Of a stretch of DNA of 64,000 bases, positions 13,170 to 21,156 are shown piece after piece. This DNA is from Faecalibacterium sp. I3-3-33 (GTDB lineage: Bacteria > Bacillota > Clostridia > Oscillospirales > Ruminococcaceae), in assembly GCF_023347295.1 (NCBI RefSeq), contig NZ_CP094469.1, positions 1,488,001 through 1,552,000 on the forward strand. The letters are read 5' to 3'. Each line of letters opens with the position of its first letter. Position 1 is the stretch's first letter. The position numbers were made by a program, and so were the translations under genes. The notes under the pieces are model-generated. The model had not been told where the DNA came from and ran no database searches. It saw only the letters and a list, made by a program, of their open reading frames with translations.

Positions 13170-15296
13170 ATGGCTACACCCAGAGAAGTTTCTCTTCAGA
13201 TGACGAGAAATATCGGCATTATGGCTCATATCGATGCCGGCAAGACGACCACTACCGAGCGTATCCTGTACTACACTGGTATCAACCATAAGATCGGTGA
13301 GGTCCACGATGGCGGCGCCACCATGGACTGGATGGTTCAGGAGCAGGAGCGTGGTATCACCATCACTTCCGCTGCTACCACCTGCTACTGGTCTCACTCC
13401 GAGACCCAGAAGGATCCGGTTGCGTTCAAGAAGAATCGTCACCGCATCAACATTATCGACACTCCGGGCCACGTTGACTTCACTGTTGAGGTCCAGCGTT
13501 CTCTGCGTGTTCTGGACGGTTCTGTGACCGTTCTGGCCGCAAAGGGTGGTGTCGAGCCTCAGTCTGAGACCGTTTGGCGTCAGGCTGATGAATACAAAGT
13601 CCCCCGTATGGTGTACGTCAACAAGATGGACACCATGGGTGCTGACTTCTTCCGCTGCATCAAGATGCTGCATGATCGTCTGCACGCCAACGGCGTGGCC
13701 ATTCAGTTGCCGATCGGTCAGGAAGATACCTTCCGTGGTATCGTTGACCTGGTCGACATGAACGCTGAGGTCTACTACGACGACATGGGCAACGATATGC
13801 GTACCGAGCCCATCCCCGAGGATATGGTCGAGCAGGCTGAAGAGTACCGTAACATTCTGGTCGAGGCTGTTGCCGAGAACGACGAAGAGTTGATGGAGAA
13901 GTACCTTGAGGGCGAGGAAATCACCCGCGAGGAGCTGAAGAAGGCTATCCGCAAGGAAACCATTGCAAATACTCTGGTTCCCGTTGTCTGCGGCTCTTCC
14001 TACAAGAACCGCGGTGTGCAGAAGCTGCTGGACGCTATCGTTGACTATATGCCCGCTCCTACCGATGTTGAGGATATCAAGGGTGTGAATCCTGAGACCG
14101 AAGAGCAGGAGACCCGTCCGTCTTCCGACGACGCTCCCTTCGCAGCTTTGGCCTTCAAGATCGCTACCGATCCGTTCGTTGGTAAGCTGGCATACTTCCG
14201 TGTGTACTCCGGTAAGGTTGAGGCAGGTACTACTGTTTACAACTCCGTGAAGGACAACAAGGAGCGTATGGGCCGCATCCTGCAGATGCACTCCAATCAC
14301 CGCAAGGATATCGACTGCTGCTATGCAGGTGATATCGCTGCTGTTGTCGGTCTGAAGAACACCACCACTGGTGATACTCTGTGTGATGAGGATCATCCCA
14401 TCATTCTGGAGTCCATGAAGTTCCCTGAGCCCGTTATCCGCGTTGCCATCGAGCCTAAGACCAAGGCTGGTAACGAGAAGATGGGCATCGCGCTGGCAAA
14501 GCTGGCCGAAGAGGACCCGACCTTCAAGACCTACACCGATGAAGAGACCGGCCAGACCATCATTGCTGGTATGGGCGAGCTGCATCTGGAGATCATCGTT
14601 GACCGCCTGCTGCGTGAGTTCAAGGTTGAAGCAAACGTGGGCGCACCTCAGGTTGCTTACCGTGAGACTATCCGCAAAGAGGCCAACCAGGAGACCAAGT
14701 ACGCACGTCAGTCCGGTGGTAAGGGCCAGTACGGTCACGTTAAGATCAAGATCGAGCCCAATGAGCCCGGCAAGGGTTACGAGTTCGTCAACGCTATCGT
14801 TGGCGGCGCTATCCCGAAGGAATACATCCCTGCTATCGACAACGGTATTCAGGGTGCTATGAAGGCTGGCGTTCTGGCAGGTTATCCTGTTGTTGATGTC
14901 AAGGTCACCCTGTGGGATGGTTCTTATCATGAGGTCGACTCCTCTGAAATGGCCTTCTCCATCGCTGGTTCTATGGCATTCAAGGATGCTATGCGCAAGG
15001 CTGATCCTATCATCACCGAGCCCATCATGAAGGTTGCTGTTATCGTTCCCGATGAGTATCTGGGCGATGTTATCGGCGACCTGAACGCCCGCCGTGGTCA
15101 GATCCAGGGCATGGAAGCTATGGCTGGCACCCAGCGTGTCAACGCATTTGTGCCTCTGGCTCAGATGTTCGGCTACGCTACCGACCTGCGTTCCAAGACT
15201 CAGGGTCGTGGCCAGTATGTTATGGAGCCCTCTCACTATGAGCCGGTTCCCAAGAACATTGCTGACCAGATCATTGCTGGCCGTACCAAGGGCTAA
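13170..15296 (+). CDS. fusA: Elongation factor G
   Basis: This 708-residue translocase GTPase has the G1 loop in [14 protein letters not shown] (about residue 17-30), switch/G2-G3 elements ([18 protein letters not shown] near 96) and the NKMD G4 motif (about 150). Domains II-V follow, including the domain IV GxxHLEI-type stretch ([12 protein letters not shown]). A TAGGAGG Shine-Dalgarno sits 8 bases before the ATG. It is third in the rpsL-rpsG-fusA unit and is followed by a terminator, so tuf is expressed separately. Confidence 0.98.
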   Translation: MATPREVSLQMTRNIGIMAHIDAGKTTTTERILYYTGINHKIGEVHDGGATMDWMVQEQERGITITSAATTCYWSHSETQKDPVAFKKNRHRINIIDTPGHVDFTVEVQRSLRVLDGSVTVLAAKGGVEPQSETVWRQADEYKVPRMVYVNKMDTMGADFFRCIKMLHDRLHANGVAIQLPIGQEDTFRGIVDLVDMNAEVYYDDMGNDMRTEPIPEDMVEQAEEYRNILVEAVAENDEELMEKYLEGEEITREELKKAIRKETIANTLVPVVCGSSYKNRGVQKLLDAIVDYMPAPTDVEDIKGVNPETEEQETRPSSDDAPFAALAFKIATDPFVGKLAYFRVYSGKVEAGTTVYNSVKDNKERMGRILQMHSNHRKDIDCCYAGDIAAVVGLKNTTTGDTLCDEDHPIILESMKFPEPVIRVAIEPKTKAGNEKMGIALAKLAEEDPTFKTYTDEETGQTIIAGMGELHLEIIVDRLLREFKVEANVGAPQVAYRETIRKEANQETKYARQSGGKGQYGHVKIKIEPNEPGKGYEFVNAIVGGAIPKEYIPAIDNGIQGAMKAGVLAGYPVVDVKVTLWDGSYHEVDSSEMAFSIAGSMAFKDAMRKADPIITEPIMKVAVIVPDEYLGDVIGDLNARRGQIQGMEAMAGTQRVNAFVPLAQMFGYATDLRSKTQGRGQYVMEPSHYEPVPKNIADQIIAGRTKG

Positions 15297-15313
15297 GCGC
15301 TGTAAAGCATAAG

Positions 15314-15348
15314 AATTTTGCCGGGGTAGTGTAACTCCGGCAAAATTT
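15314..15348 (+). terminator. fusA terminator
   Basis: An 11-bp perfect stem (AATTTTGCCGG with CCGGCAAAATT) carries a small inner AGT/ACT stem. The T-tail is short and partly within the stem. Confidence 0.8.
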
Positions 15349-15361
15349 CCTGTAAAAGCAC

Positions 15362-15390
15362 TTGATTTTACAGGACAAATTTAGTAGAAT
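15362..15390 (+). promoter_or_regulatory. tuf promoter
   Basis: TTGATT, a 17-bp spacer and TAGAAT lie about 80 bases before tuf and just after the fusA terminator. Confidence 0.75.
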
Positions 15391-15468
15391 AGCCTTGCAG
15401 TGCAATGTCTGCATTTTGCAGGGTTGTTGTAACCAATATCAAAACCTAAATTAAGGGAGGATATTCCA

Positions 15469-16671
15469 ATGGCTGAAAAGGCAAAGTTCGACCGTTCTAA
15501 GCCGCATGTTAACATCGGCACCATCGGTCACGTTGACCACGGCAAGACCACTCTGACCGCTGCTATCACCAAGTACCTGGCTCTGAAGGGTGATGCAGAG
15601 TTCATGGACTACGCTAACATCGATAAGGCTCCCGAGGAGCGCGCTCGTGGTATCACGATCAACTCCGCTCACGTCGAGTACCAGACCGAGGCTCGTCACT
15701 ACGCTCACGTTGACTGCCCGGGCCATGCTGACTACGTTAAGAACATGATCACCGGTGCTGCTCAGATGGACGGCGCTATCCTGGTCGTTGCTGCTACCGA
15801 TGGTCCCATGCCCCAGACTCGTGAGCACATCCTGCTGGCTCGTCAGGTCGGCGTGCCCTATATCGTTGTGTTCATGAACAAGTGCGATATGGTCGACGAC
15901 GAAGAGCTGCTGGATCTGGTCGAGATGGAGATCCGTGAGCTGCTGAGCGAGTACGACTTCCCGGGCGATGACACCCCGATCATTCGTGGTTCCGCTCTGA
16001 AGGCTCTGGAGGCTCCCAACGATCCCGAGGATCCTGCTTACGCTTGCATCAAGGAGCTGATGGACGCTGTTGACTCCTACATCCCCAACCCGGATCGTGA
16101 GGAGGATAAGCCCTTCCTGATGCCCATCGAGGACGTCATGACCATTTCTGGCCGTGGTACCGTTGCTACCGGTCGTGTTGAGCGTGGTATGGCTAAGGTT
16201 GGCGACGCTATGGAGATCGTCGGCATTAAGCCCGACCGTCTGAACACCACCATCACCGGTCTGGAGATGTTCCGTAAGTCTCTGGACTTCGCTGAGGCTG
16301 GCGATAACATCGGCGCTCTGCTGCGTGGTGTTGATCGTACCCAGATCGAGCGTGGTCAGGTTCTGGCTAAGCCCGGTTCTGTGCACCCCCACAATGTCTT
16401 TGAGGCTCAGGTCTACGTCCTGACCAAGGACGAAGGCGGCCGTCACACTCCCTTCTTCTCCAACTATCGTCCTCAGTTCTACTTCCGTACCACTGACGTG
16501 ACCGGCATCATCACCCTGCCCGAAGGCACCGAGATGTGCATGCCCGGCGATAACGTCATGATGCACGTTGAGCTGCTGACCCCTGTTGCTATGGAAGAGG
16601 GCCTGCGTTTCGCTATCCGTGAGGGTGGCCGTACCGTTGGTTCCGGCGTTGTTGGCAAGATCATTGAGTGA
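15469..16671 (+). CDS. tuf: Elongation factor Tu
   Basis: This 400-residue GTPase delivers aminoacyl-tRNA to the ribosome. The G1 motif GHVDHGKTT (about 19-27), switch [18 protein letters not shown] (about 82) and NKCD (about 137) are all present. The beta-barrel domains 2 and 3 follow with the usual RTTDVTG and MPGDNV stretches. AGGGAGGA precedes the ATG. It has its own promoter and terminator, so it is a single-gene unit downstream of the str operon. Confidence 0.98.
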   Translation: MAEKAKFDRSKPHVNIGTIGHVDHGKTTLTAAITKYLALKGDAEFMDYANIDKAPEERARGITINSAHVEYQTEARHYAHVDCPGHADYVKNMITGAAQMDGAILVVAATDGPMPQTREHILLARQVGVPYIVVFMNKCDMVDDEELLDLVEMEIRELLSEYDFPGDDTPIIRGSALKALEAPNDPEDPAYACIKELMDAVDSYIPNPDREEDKPFLMPIEDVMTISGRGTVATGRVERGMAKVGDAMEIVGIKPDRLNTTITGLEMFRKSLDFAEAGDNIGALLRGVDRTQIERGQVLAKPGSVHPHNVFEAQVYVLTKDEGGRHTPFFSNYRPQFYFRTTDVTGIITLPEGTEMCMPGDNVMMHVELLTPVAMEEGLRFAIREGGRTVGSGVVGKIIE

Positions 16672-16715
16672 TTTTGTCCTTGAACGTAAGTTCCAAGGCT
16701 AATTAGCAATTTATA

Positions 16716-16755
16716 AAGACCTTCCCGTTCCGGAGAGCGGGAAGGTCTTTTTATT
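16716..16755. terminator. tuf terminator, probably bidirectional
   Basis: AAAGACCTTCCCG pairs perfectly with CGGGAAGGTCTTT, with T-rich flanks on both strands. It lies between the convergent tuf and cysteine desulfurase genes and could serve both. Confidence 0.92.
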
Positions 16756-16794
16756 TGTTTATAGCAGCTGCAAACGGGTCGGCTTTACGGTTTT

Positions 16795-17916
16795 TTACCG
16801 GGTCAGTGTGTTGTAGCAGTCTGCAAACGCTTGCAGAAAGAAGGTCACTTCCTCCTCTGTGGTAAGATGACTCAGGCTGATGCGCCAAGAGGAAAGGGCG
16901 TTGCGTTGGTCCTGACTGACGGCCAGCACTGCCCGGGAGGGCAACCCATCGGAGGAACAGGCAGATTTGACCGAGACGCACACCCCGCATGCGTCCAGCT
17001 CCCGCTGGAACACAGTGCCCTTTACGCCCTGCACGCTCAGGTTCAGGATGTGCGGTACAGCGTTTGCCGGGCTGTTGATGCGCACTTTTGGATAGCGGGT
17101 AAGCTCTGTACGCAACCGGTCATTCAGGCTGCGCACGGTAGTAGCGCGGGCAGGAAGTTCGGCAGCAGCCTTTTCCAAGGCCAGCGCCAGCGAGCAGGCA
17201 AGGGCCACGGTAGGTGTGCCGCTGCGGTAGGGAGTAGTACTCTCTCCGCCGTGGATGAGGGGCGGCAGTGCCAGCCCCAGCCGCTTTACCAGCACACCGA
17301 TGCCGTTGAGCCCGTAAAACTTATGGGCTGTCAGGCTCATGGTGTCCATGCCCTCAAACTGTACGGGGATCTTTCCTACGGCCTGTGTGGCGTCCACATG
17401 GAAATGGCAGCTGGGATATGCCTTTAAAAGCTCTGCAATTTCCGCGATGGGCTGTACCACGCCCAGCTCACTGTCCACAGCGGTCACAGCCACCAGCACG
17501 GTGTCCGGTCGCAGCCGCTTTTTCAGGTCCGCAAGGTCCACTGTGCCGTCCGGCAGGATGTCCAGCAGCTCCACCTCGTACCCCTGCTTTTGCAGCGCCT
17601 CCAGACTGCCGCTGATAGACGAATGCTCCAGCGGGGTAGAGAGGATGTGCCTGCCTGCTGCACCTCCCAGCGCTGTCAGCCCCTTCACGGCAAGGTTGTT
17701 GGCTTCGCTTGCACCGGAGGTATAGATGATGCCCGCAGACGGTGCGCTCAGACAGCGGGCGATGCTGCGGGTCGCCTCGTTTATAGCGGCCTTTGCGGCA
17801 GCGCCTGCCTGATGGTGGGCGTTGGCGTTGCCCGGGTAACGCCGCTCTGCTTCGCAAAAGCATTGCAGCACTGCCTCGTCCACGGGGGTGTTGGCGGAAT
17901 AATCCAGATAGAGCAT
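16795..17916 (-). CDS. Cysteine desulfurase (NifS/IscS-like, class V aminotransferase)
   Basis: This 373-residue PLP enzyme would release sulfur from cysteine as a protein persulfide for Fe-S clusters or thio-modification. The PLP lysine is in LTAHKFYGLNGIG (about residue 196) and the persulfide cysteine in SACSSDG (about 318). I chose ATG 17916 (MLYLDYSANTPVDE, the canonical N-terminus) with AGGAGG just upstream, not an in-frame start 66 bases earlier. No iscU, sufU, thiI or mnmA is adjacent, so the sulfur acceptor is unknown. It is convergent with tuf and divergent from the uracil permease unit. Confidence 0.92.
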   Translation of the reverse strand: MLYLDYSANTPVDEAVLQCFCEAERRYPGNANAHHQAGAAAKAAINEATRSIARCLSAPSAGIIYTSGASEANNLAVKGLTALGGAAGRHILSTPLEHSSISGSLEALQKQGYEVELLDILPDGTVDLADLKKRLRPDTVLVAVTAVDSELGVVQPIAEIAELLKAYPSCHFHVDATQAVGKIPVQFEGMDTMSLTAHKFYGLNGIGVLVKRLGLALPPLIHGGESTTPYRSGTPTVALACSLALALEKAAAELPARATTVRSLNDRLRTELTRYPKVRINSPANAVPHILNLSVQGVKGTVFQRELDACGVCVSVKSACSSDGLPSRAVLAVSQDQRNALSSWRISLSHLTTEEEVTFFLQAFADCYNTLTR

Positions 17917-18050
17917 AGAGCCTCCTATAATATCAACACATTGTGATAGTAGGAAATAAGAACAGGCTCTATTATAGGCCATTCCATCTCAAAGCGCAAC
18001 CCCCGCAGCCCGCAGCGCGGTGCAACAGGCAAGAAAAAGCTGTCAACACC

Positions 18051-18079
18051 TTGCTGGAAAGCCCAAAATCTGCTATACT
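18051..18079 (+). promoter_or_regulatory. Promoter of the uracil permease unit
   Basis: TTGCTG, a 17-bp spacer and TATACT are placed so that transcription would begin near 18086, about 80 nt before the leader peptide start. Confidence 0.82.
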
Positions 18080-18164
18080 TATCTAAAAGGCCGCAGCGCT
18101 GCTGCTGCCTTGCCGGAGCGGTTCCGGTTGTTGGAAGGAACACAAAAAGAAGGGGAGGAGCACA

Positions 18165-18230
18165 ATGTTCAAGCGTGAGCGACTGCATAGCGGCTTCTTT
18201 CCCGTTTTTGTGTGGAGGTCTTGTTCCTGA
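18165..18230 (+). CDS. Leader peptide of the uracil permease attenuator (21 aa)
   Basis: The ORF encodes MFKRERLHSGFFPVFVWRSC plus Ser, then TGA. A strong GGGGAGGAG Shine-Dalgarno lies 5 bases before its ATG. The codons TTC TTT CCC GTT TTT make a T-rich tract, and the stop codon is only 6 bases before the terminator stem. This is the layout of the E. coli pyrBI leader, where RNA polymerase pausing at U-rich tracts under low UTP lets the ribosome catch up and block the terminator. There is no run of one rare codon, so amino-acid sensing is unlikely. Function is inferred from architecture. Confidence 0.7.
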   Translation: MFKRERLHSGFFPVFVWRSCS

Positions 18231-18236
18231 AATTCA

Positions 18237-18273
18237 GAGGCACTGCTGTTTCAACGGCAATGCCTCTTTTTTT
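18237..18273 (+). terminator. Attenuator terminator ahead of uraA
   Basis: GAGGCA pairs with TGCCTC, with an inner TGC/GCA stem, followed by seven T. It ends 27 bases before the permease ATG, between promoter and gene, so it must be conditional. Confidence 0.85.
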
Positions 18274-18299
18274 GGGAATAACAGTACAGGAGGTTTTCT

Positions 18300-19661
18300 A
18301 TGAGCGAAAAGATCGATTACTCCAAGGGCGTATATGACGCCAAAAAGCTGGGCACCGGCAGAATGTTCATTCTGGGTGTGCAGCACATGTTTGCCATGTT
18401 CGGCGCAACGGTTCTGGTGCCGCTGCTCACCGGCCTGAGCGTTTCCACCACTCTGCTGTGTGCCGGTCTGGGCACCCTGCTGTTCCACCTCATCACCAAA
18501 AAGAAGGTGCCTGCATTCCTCGGCTCCTCCTTTGCATATCTGGGCGGCTTCTCCATCGTGGCTCCCATGCTGGCTGATGCCGACGGCAACCTGACCGTTG
18601 CCAACACCAAGATGCTGCCCTATGCCTGCGCTGCCATTGCATTCTCGGGTCTGGTCTATCTGGTGGCCAGCCTGCTGATCTCCACCTTTGGCATCCGCCG
18701 CATCATGAAGTTCTTCCCGCCGGTGGTCACCGGCCCCATCATTATCTCCATCGGTCTGATTCTTGCTCCCTCTGCCATCACTAACTGCCAGTCCAACTGG
18801 CTGCTGGCCTTTGTGGCACTGGGCACTGTGATCGTGTGCAACATCTGGGGCAAGGGCATGGTCAAGATCCTGCCCATCCTCATCGGTGTGCTGGTCTCCT
18901 ACGCTGTGGCACTGGTCACCGGTGCAGTAGACTTCCAGAAGATCTCCGAGGCCGCTTGGCTGGGCATCCCCCTGCACAAGGAGGCTATGGGCCTGTTTGC
19001 CATTGACGGCAGCCCGGAGTTCATCAGTGCTCTGTTCACCATTATCCCCATCGCGCTGGCTACCATGATGGAGCACGTTGGCGATATTGCCGCCATCAGC
19101 GCCACTGTCGGCCACAACTATATCAATGACCCCGGCCTGAACCGCACCCTGATGGGCGATGGTCTGGCCACCACCATGGCCGGCCTGCTGGGCGGCCCCG
19201 CTAACACCACCTACGGCGAGAATACCGGCGTGCTGGCACTGAGCAAGATCTACGATCCGCTGGTCATCCGCATTGCAGCTGTGCTGGCTATCATCCTGAG
19301 CTTCAGCCCCAAGTTTGAGGCCGTCATCAACACCATCCCCACCGGCATCATCGGCGGTATCAGCTTCGTGCTGTACGGCATGATCTCTGCCATCGGTGTG
19401 CGCAACGTGGTGGAGAACCGCGTGGACTTTACCAACAGCCGCAACCTGATCGTTGCCGCCGTCATTCTGGTGTGTGCACTGGGCTTCAACTCTGTGGGCG
19501 GCGTTGGCTTTACCGTTGGCAGCGTCACCATCAATCTGTCCGGTCTGGCTGTGGCTGCGATTGCAGGTATCCTGCTCAACGCCATCCTGCCCGGCAACGA
19601 CTACGAGTTTGACGCCACTGCCGGTTCCGATGCTGCTACCAGCGGCAACCTGCAGGTCTGA
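18300..19661 (+). CDS. uraA: Uracil permease (NCS2/UraA family)
   Basis: This 453-residue polytopic membrane protein would import uracil by proton symport. Multiple hydrophobic segments run from about residue 25 to 440. The UraA-type motif GGPANTTYGENTGVLAL (about 300-316), containing the substrate-binding Glu, distinguishes it from xanthine/urate transporters. ACAGGAGG lies 6 bases before the ATG. It sits behind the leader-peptide attenuator, which fits control by pyrimidine supply. No terminator lies directly after the stop; the nearest hairpin is at 19777, inside the next unit. Confidence 0.93.
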   Translation: MSEKIDYSKGVYDAKKLGTGRMFILGVQHMFAMFGATVLVPLLTGLSVSTTLLCAGLGTLLFHLITKKKVPAFLGSSFAYLGGFSIVAPMLADADGNLTVANTKMLPYACAAIAFSGLVYLVASLLISTFGIRRIMKFFPPVVTGPIIISIGLILAPSAITNCQSNWLLAFVALGTVIVCNIWGKGMVKILPILIGVLVSYAVALVTGAVDFQKISEAAWLGIPLHKEAMGLFAIDGSPEFISALFTIIPIALATMMEHVGDIAAISATVGHNYINDPGLNRTLMGDGLATTMAGLLGGPANTTYGENTGVLALSKIYDPLVIRIAAVLAIILSFSPKFEAVINTIPTGIIGGISFVLYGMISAIGVRNVVENRVDFTNSRNLIVAAVILVCALGFNSVGGVGFTVGSVTINLSGLAVAAIAGILLNAILPGNDYEFDATAGSDAATSGNLQV

Positions 19662-19722
19662 TTCCGGTAATGCGCCCAGTTTTTCCCGGTGGAATTTGGT
19701 TATTCTGACAGATTTCAATAAG

Positions 19723-19737
19723 TGAGAATAATTCTCA
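19723..19737. promoter_or_regulatory. Fur/PerR-like 7-1-7 box
   Basis: TGAGAATAATTCTCA is a perfect 7-1-7 inverted repeat. It matches the Firmicutes Fur box (TGATAATNATTATCA) at 12 of 14 symmetric positions and lies just upstream of the rubrerythrin -35. A second, shorter GAATTATTC palindrome lies between -35 and -10 (19760-19768). Confidence 0.7.
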
Positions 19738-19746
19738 AAAATACAC

Positions 19747-19775
19747 TTGACTATCTAGGAATTATTCGCTATAAT
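19747..19775 (+). promoter_or_regulatory. Rubrerythrin promoter
   Basis: TTGACT, a 17-bp spacer and a perfect TATAAT give an expected start near 19782. Confidence 0.88.
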
Positions 19776-19776
19776 A

Positions 19777-19829
19777 GAGCCATGGAAAGGGAAGTGCCAC
19801 AGGCACAAAGCTCCTTTTCATGGCTCTTT
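19777..19829 (+). terminator. Terminator-like hairpin at the rubrerythrin start site
   Basis: The arm 19777-19790 pairs with 19813-19826 (14 bp, one G-U) around an inner GTGCC/GGCAC hairpin, followed by TTT. It is the only hairpin downstream of uraA but begins 1 base after the rubrerythrin -10. It may end uraA transcripts while the rubrerythrin transcript, starting inside the left arm, escapes. Confidence 0.5.
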
Positions 19830-19924
19830 CTATACCCGGCAGCACGGCTGCCCAGCATAGAAGCAACAGGCGGGTGGTTTCCGTCCTGTATCATTTTTAA
19901 CAGATCGAATGGAGGTAAATTCTT

Positions 19925-20476
19925 ATGAAGAAATACGTTTGCACCGTTTGTGGTTATATCGCTGAGGGTGAGATCCCCGCTCAGTGCCCCGTTTGCAAGG
20001 CTCCCGCTTCCGCTTTTGTGGAGAAGAAGGGCAACACCTACGTCACCGAGCACGTTGTTGGCATCGGCAAGGCAGAGGGCGTGCCGCAGGAGATCGTTGA
20101 TGGTCTGCGCGCAAACTTCGAGGGCGAGTGCAGCGAGGTCGGCATGTATCTGGCTATGGCTCGCGTGGCAGAGCGTGAGGGCTACCCCGAGATCGCCGAG
20201 GCCTACAAGCGTTATGCTTATGAGGAGGCTGACCACGCATCCCGCTTTGCAGAGCTGCTGGGCGAGGTCGTGACCGACAGCACCAAGAAGAACCTGATGA
20301 TGCGTGCTGAGGCCGAGTGCGGTGCCTGCGCCGGTAAGATGGATCTGGCCAAGAAGGCTAAGGCGCTGAATCTGGACGCTATCCACGACACCGTTCATGA
20401 GATGGCAAAGGACGAGGCTCGTCACGGCCGCGGCTTCGAGGGCCTGCTGAAGCGCTACTTTAACACCGAAGTCTGA
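19925..20476 (+). CDS. Reverse rubrerythrin (peroxide/oxygen detoxification)
   Basis: This 183-residue protein has an N-terminal rubredoxin-like domain with two CxxC iron knuckles (CTVCGY at 5-10, CPVCKAP near 22) and a C-terminal ferritin-like four-helix domain with the diiron ligand motifs ExxxY/ExxH ([17 protein letters not shown]). Rubredoxin-first order is that of reverse rubrerythrin, an NADH-linked peroxide and oxygen reductase of anaerobes. TGGAGG precedes the ATG. The Fur/PerR-like box at the promoter fits iron or peroxide control. It ends at a strong terminator. Confidence 0.93.
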   Translation: MKKYVCTVCGYIAEGEIPAQCPVCKAPASAFVEKKGNTYVTEHVVGIGKAEGVPQEIVDGLRANFEGECSEVGMYLAMARVAEREGYPEIAEAYKRYAYEEADHASRFAELLGEVVTDSTKKNLMMRAEAECGACAGKMDLAKKAKALNLDAIHDTVHEMAKDEARHGRGFEGLLKRYFNTEV

Positions 20477-20501
20477 TAAGGGTTCCCCGGTTATCTATGT
20501 T

Positions 20502-20541
20502 GCCCGCTGCAAGGACATTCCGCCTTGCAGCGGGCTTTTTT
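20502..20541 (+). terminator. Rubrerythrin terminator
   Basis: A 13-bp perfect stem (GCCCGCTGCAAGG with CCTTGCAGCGGGC) is followed by TTTTTT. Confidence 0.94.
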
Positions 20542-20840
20542 GGCGTTTCTGGCTTTAAAAAACGGCGCAGAACCTCCGGTAAGTGTTTTATACGGATTTT
20601 TTGTTTGGTGGGCAAAACTCGCTGATTTGTTCAATTTTGACCTCTTTTTTTGCTTTTGCCCACAAAAAGCCCGAAAGTTGGCTTGTGGCCTAGAAAAATC
20701 GACTATAAATATAATTCTCGATGTGGGCAGACTATTTGACTGTTATCTGTAAAAATACCATTTCCGGTAACGCTCTTCCCGTGAAAAAGCAAACGGGGAA
20801 GATCCGCAGATTTTACCCGCTTACAAATATAAAATGTTCT

Positions 20841-20886
20841 TTCCGCTGAAGATGCGCAAAGCGAACGCGGCGCGCATTCAAAACCG
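20841..20886 (-). repeat. 46-bp intergenic repeat, copy A
   Basis: It begins (plus strand) TTCCGCTGAA and ends ATTCAAAACCG, with an ATGCGC/GCGCAT stem (20852-20857 with 20872-20877) around an AAAGCGAACGCGGC loop. About 38 of 46 bases match copy B at 24073. It lies just beyond the copA terminator. Confidence 0.75.
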
Positions 20887-20895
20887 TCACGTTAC

Positions 20896-20937
20896 AAAAA
20901 AGGCAGCTGCGCAGAAATCCGCGCAGCTGCCTTTTGC
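20896..20937 (-). terminator. copA terminator
   Basis: GGCAGCTGCGC pairs with GCGCAGCTGCC around an 8-nt loop; on the minus strand it is followed by a T-run. Confidence 0.92.
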
Positions 20938-20946
20938 TTTTTCGCC

Positions 20947-21156
20947 TTACTGGATGCCGGTAACAGGGTAGTCCTGCGCCTCTACGGCCTTCTTCAGTAC
21001 CTCATCGTCTACTTCAGCGTTCAGGGTGACGATGGCAGTACCGGCTTCGTGGCTGACAACAGCCTCGTCCACCTGCGGCAGAGCCTCCAGCGCCTTCTTG
21101 ACGCGGGCTTCACAGTGGGGGCACATCATGCCTTCTACAGTCAGGGTCTTTTTCAT
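20947..21156 (-). CDS. Internal in-frame product: CopZ-like copper chaperone (69 aa)
   Basis: Within copA, in the same frame, AAAGGAGGAGA (21173-21163) lies 8 bases before ATG 21156. Translation from it would give a free HMA protein starting [20 protein letters not shown], the size and motif of CopZ, which carries Cu(I) to the ATPase and to CsoR-type sensors. The Shine-Dalgarno encodes Gln-Lys-Glu-Glu in the CopA linker. E. coli makes a similar product from copA by frameshifting; here the means would be internal initiation. The site is seen; use of it is inference. Confidence 0.6.
   Translation of the reverse strand: MKKTLTVEGMMCPHCEARVKKALEALPQVDEAVVSHEAGTAIVTLNAEVDDEVLKKAVEAQDYPVTGIQ

Larger units (their letters stand above)
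20477..20946. other. Convergent intergenic region rubrerythrin-copA
   Basis: This 470-base gap contains the rubrerythrin terminator, about 220 bases of A/T-richer sequence with weak inverted repeats (for example near 20655-20690), a CTTCCC/GGGGAAG hairpin near 20772-20799, one copy of the 46-bp intergenic repeat and the copA terminator. No credible gene was seen. Confidence 0.6.

Noticed and set aside
18086-18236. Purine riboswitch or PyrR-binding loop upstream of uraA
   Set aside because: Neither the purine riboswitch core nor the PyrR anti-antiterminator motif could be found; the leader ORF plus terminator explains the region better.
20525-20752. 75-codon ORF between rubrerythrin and copA
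   Set aside because: It starts inside the rubrerythrin terminator, has no Shine-Dalgarno and no recognisable composition.
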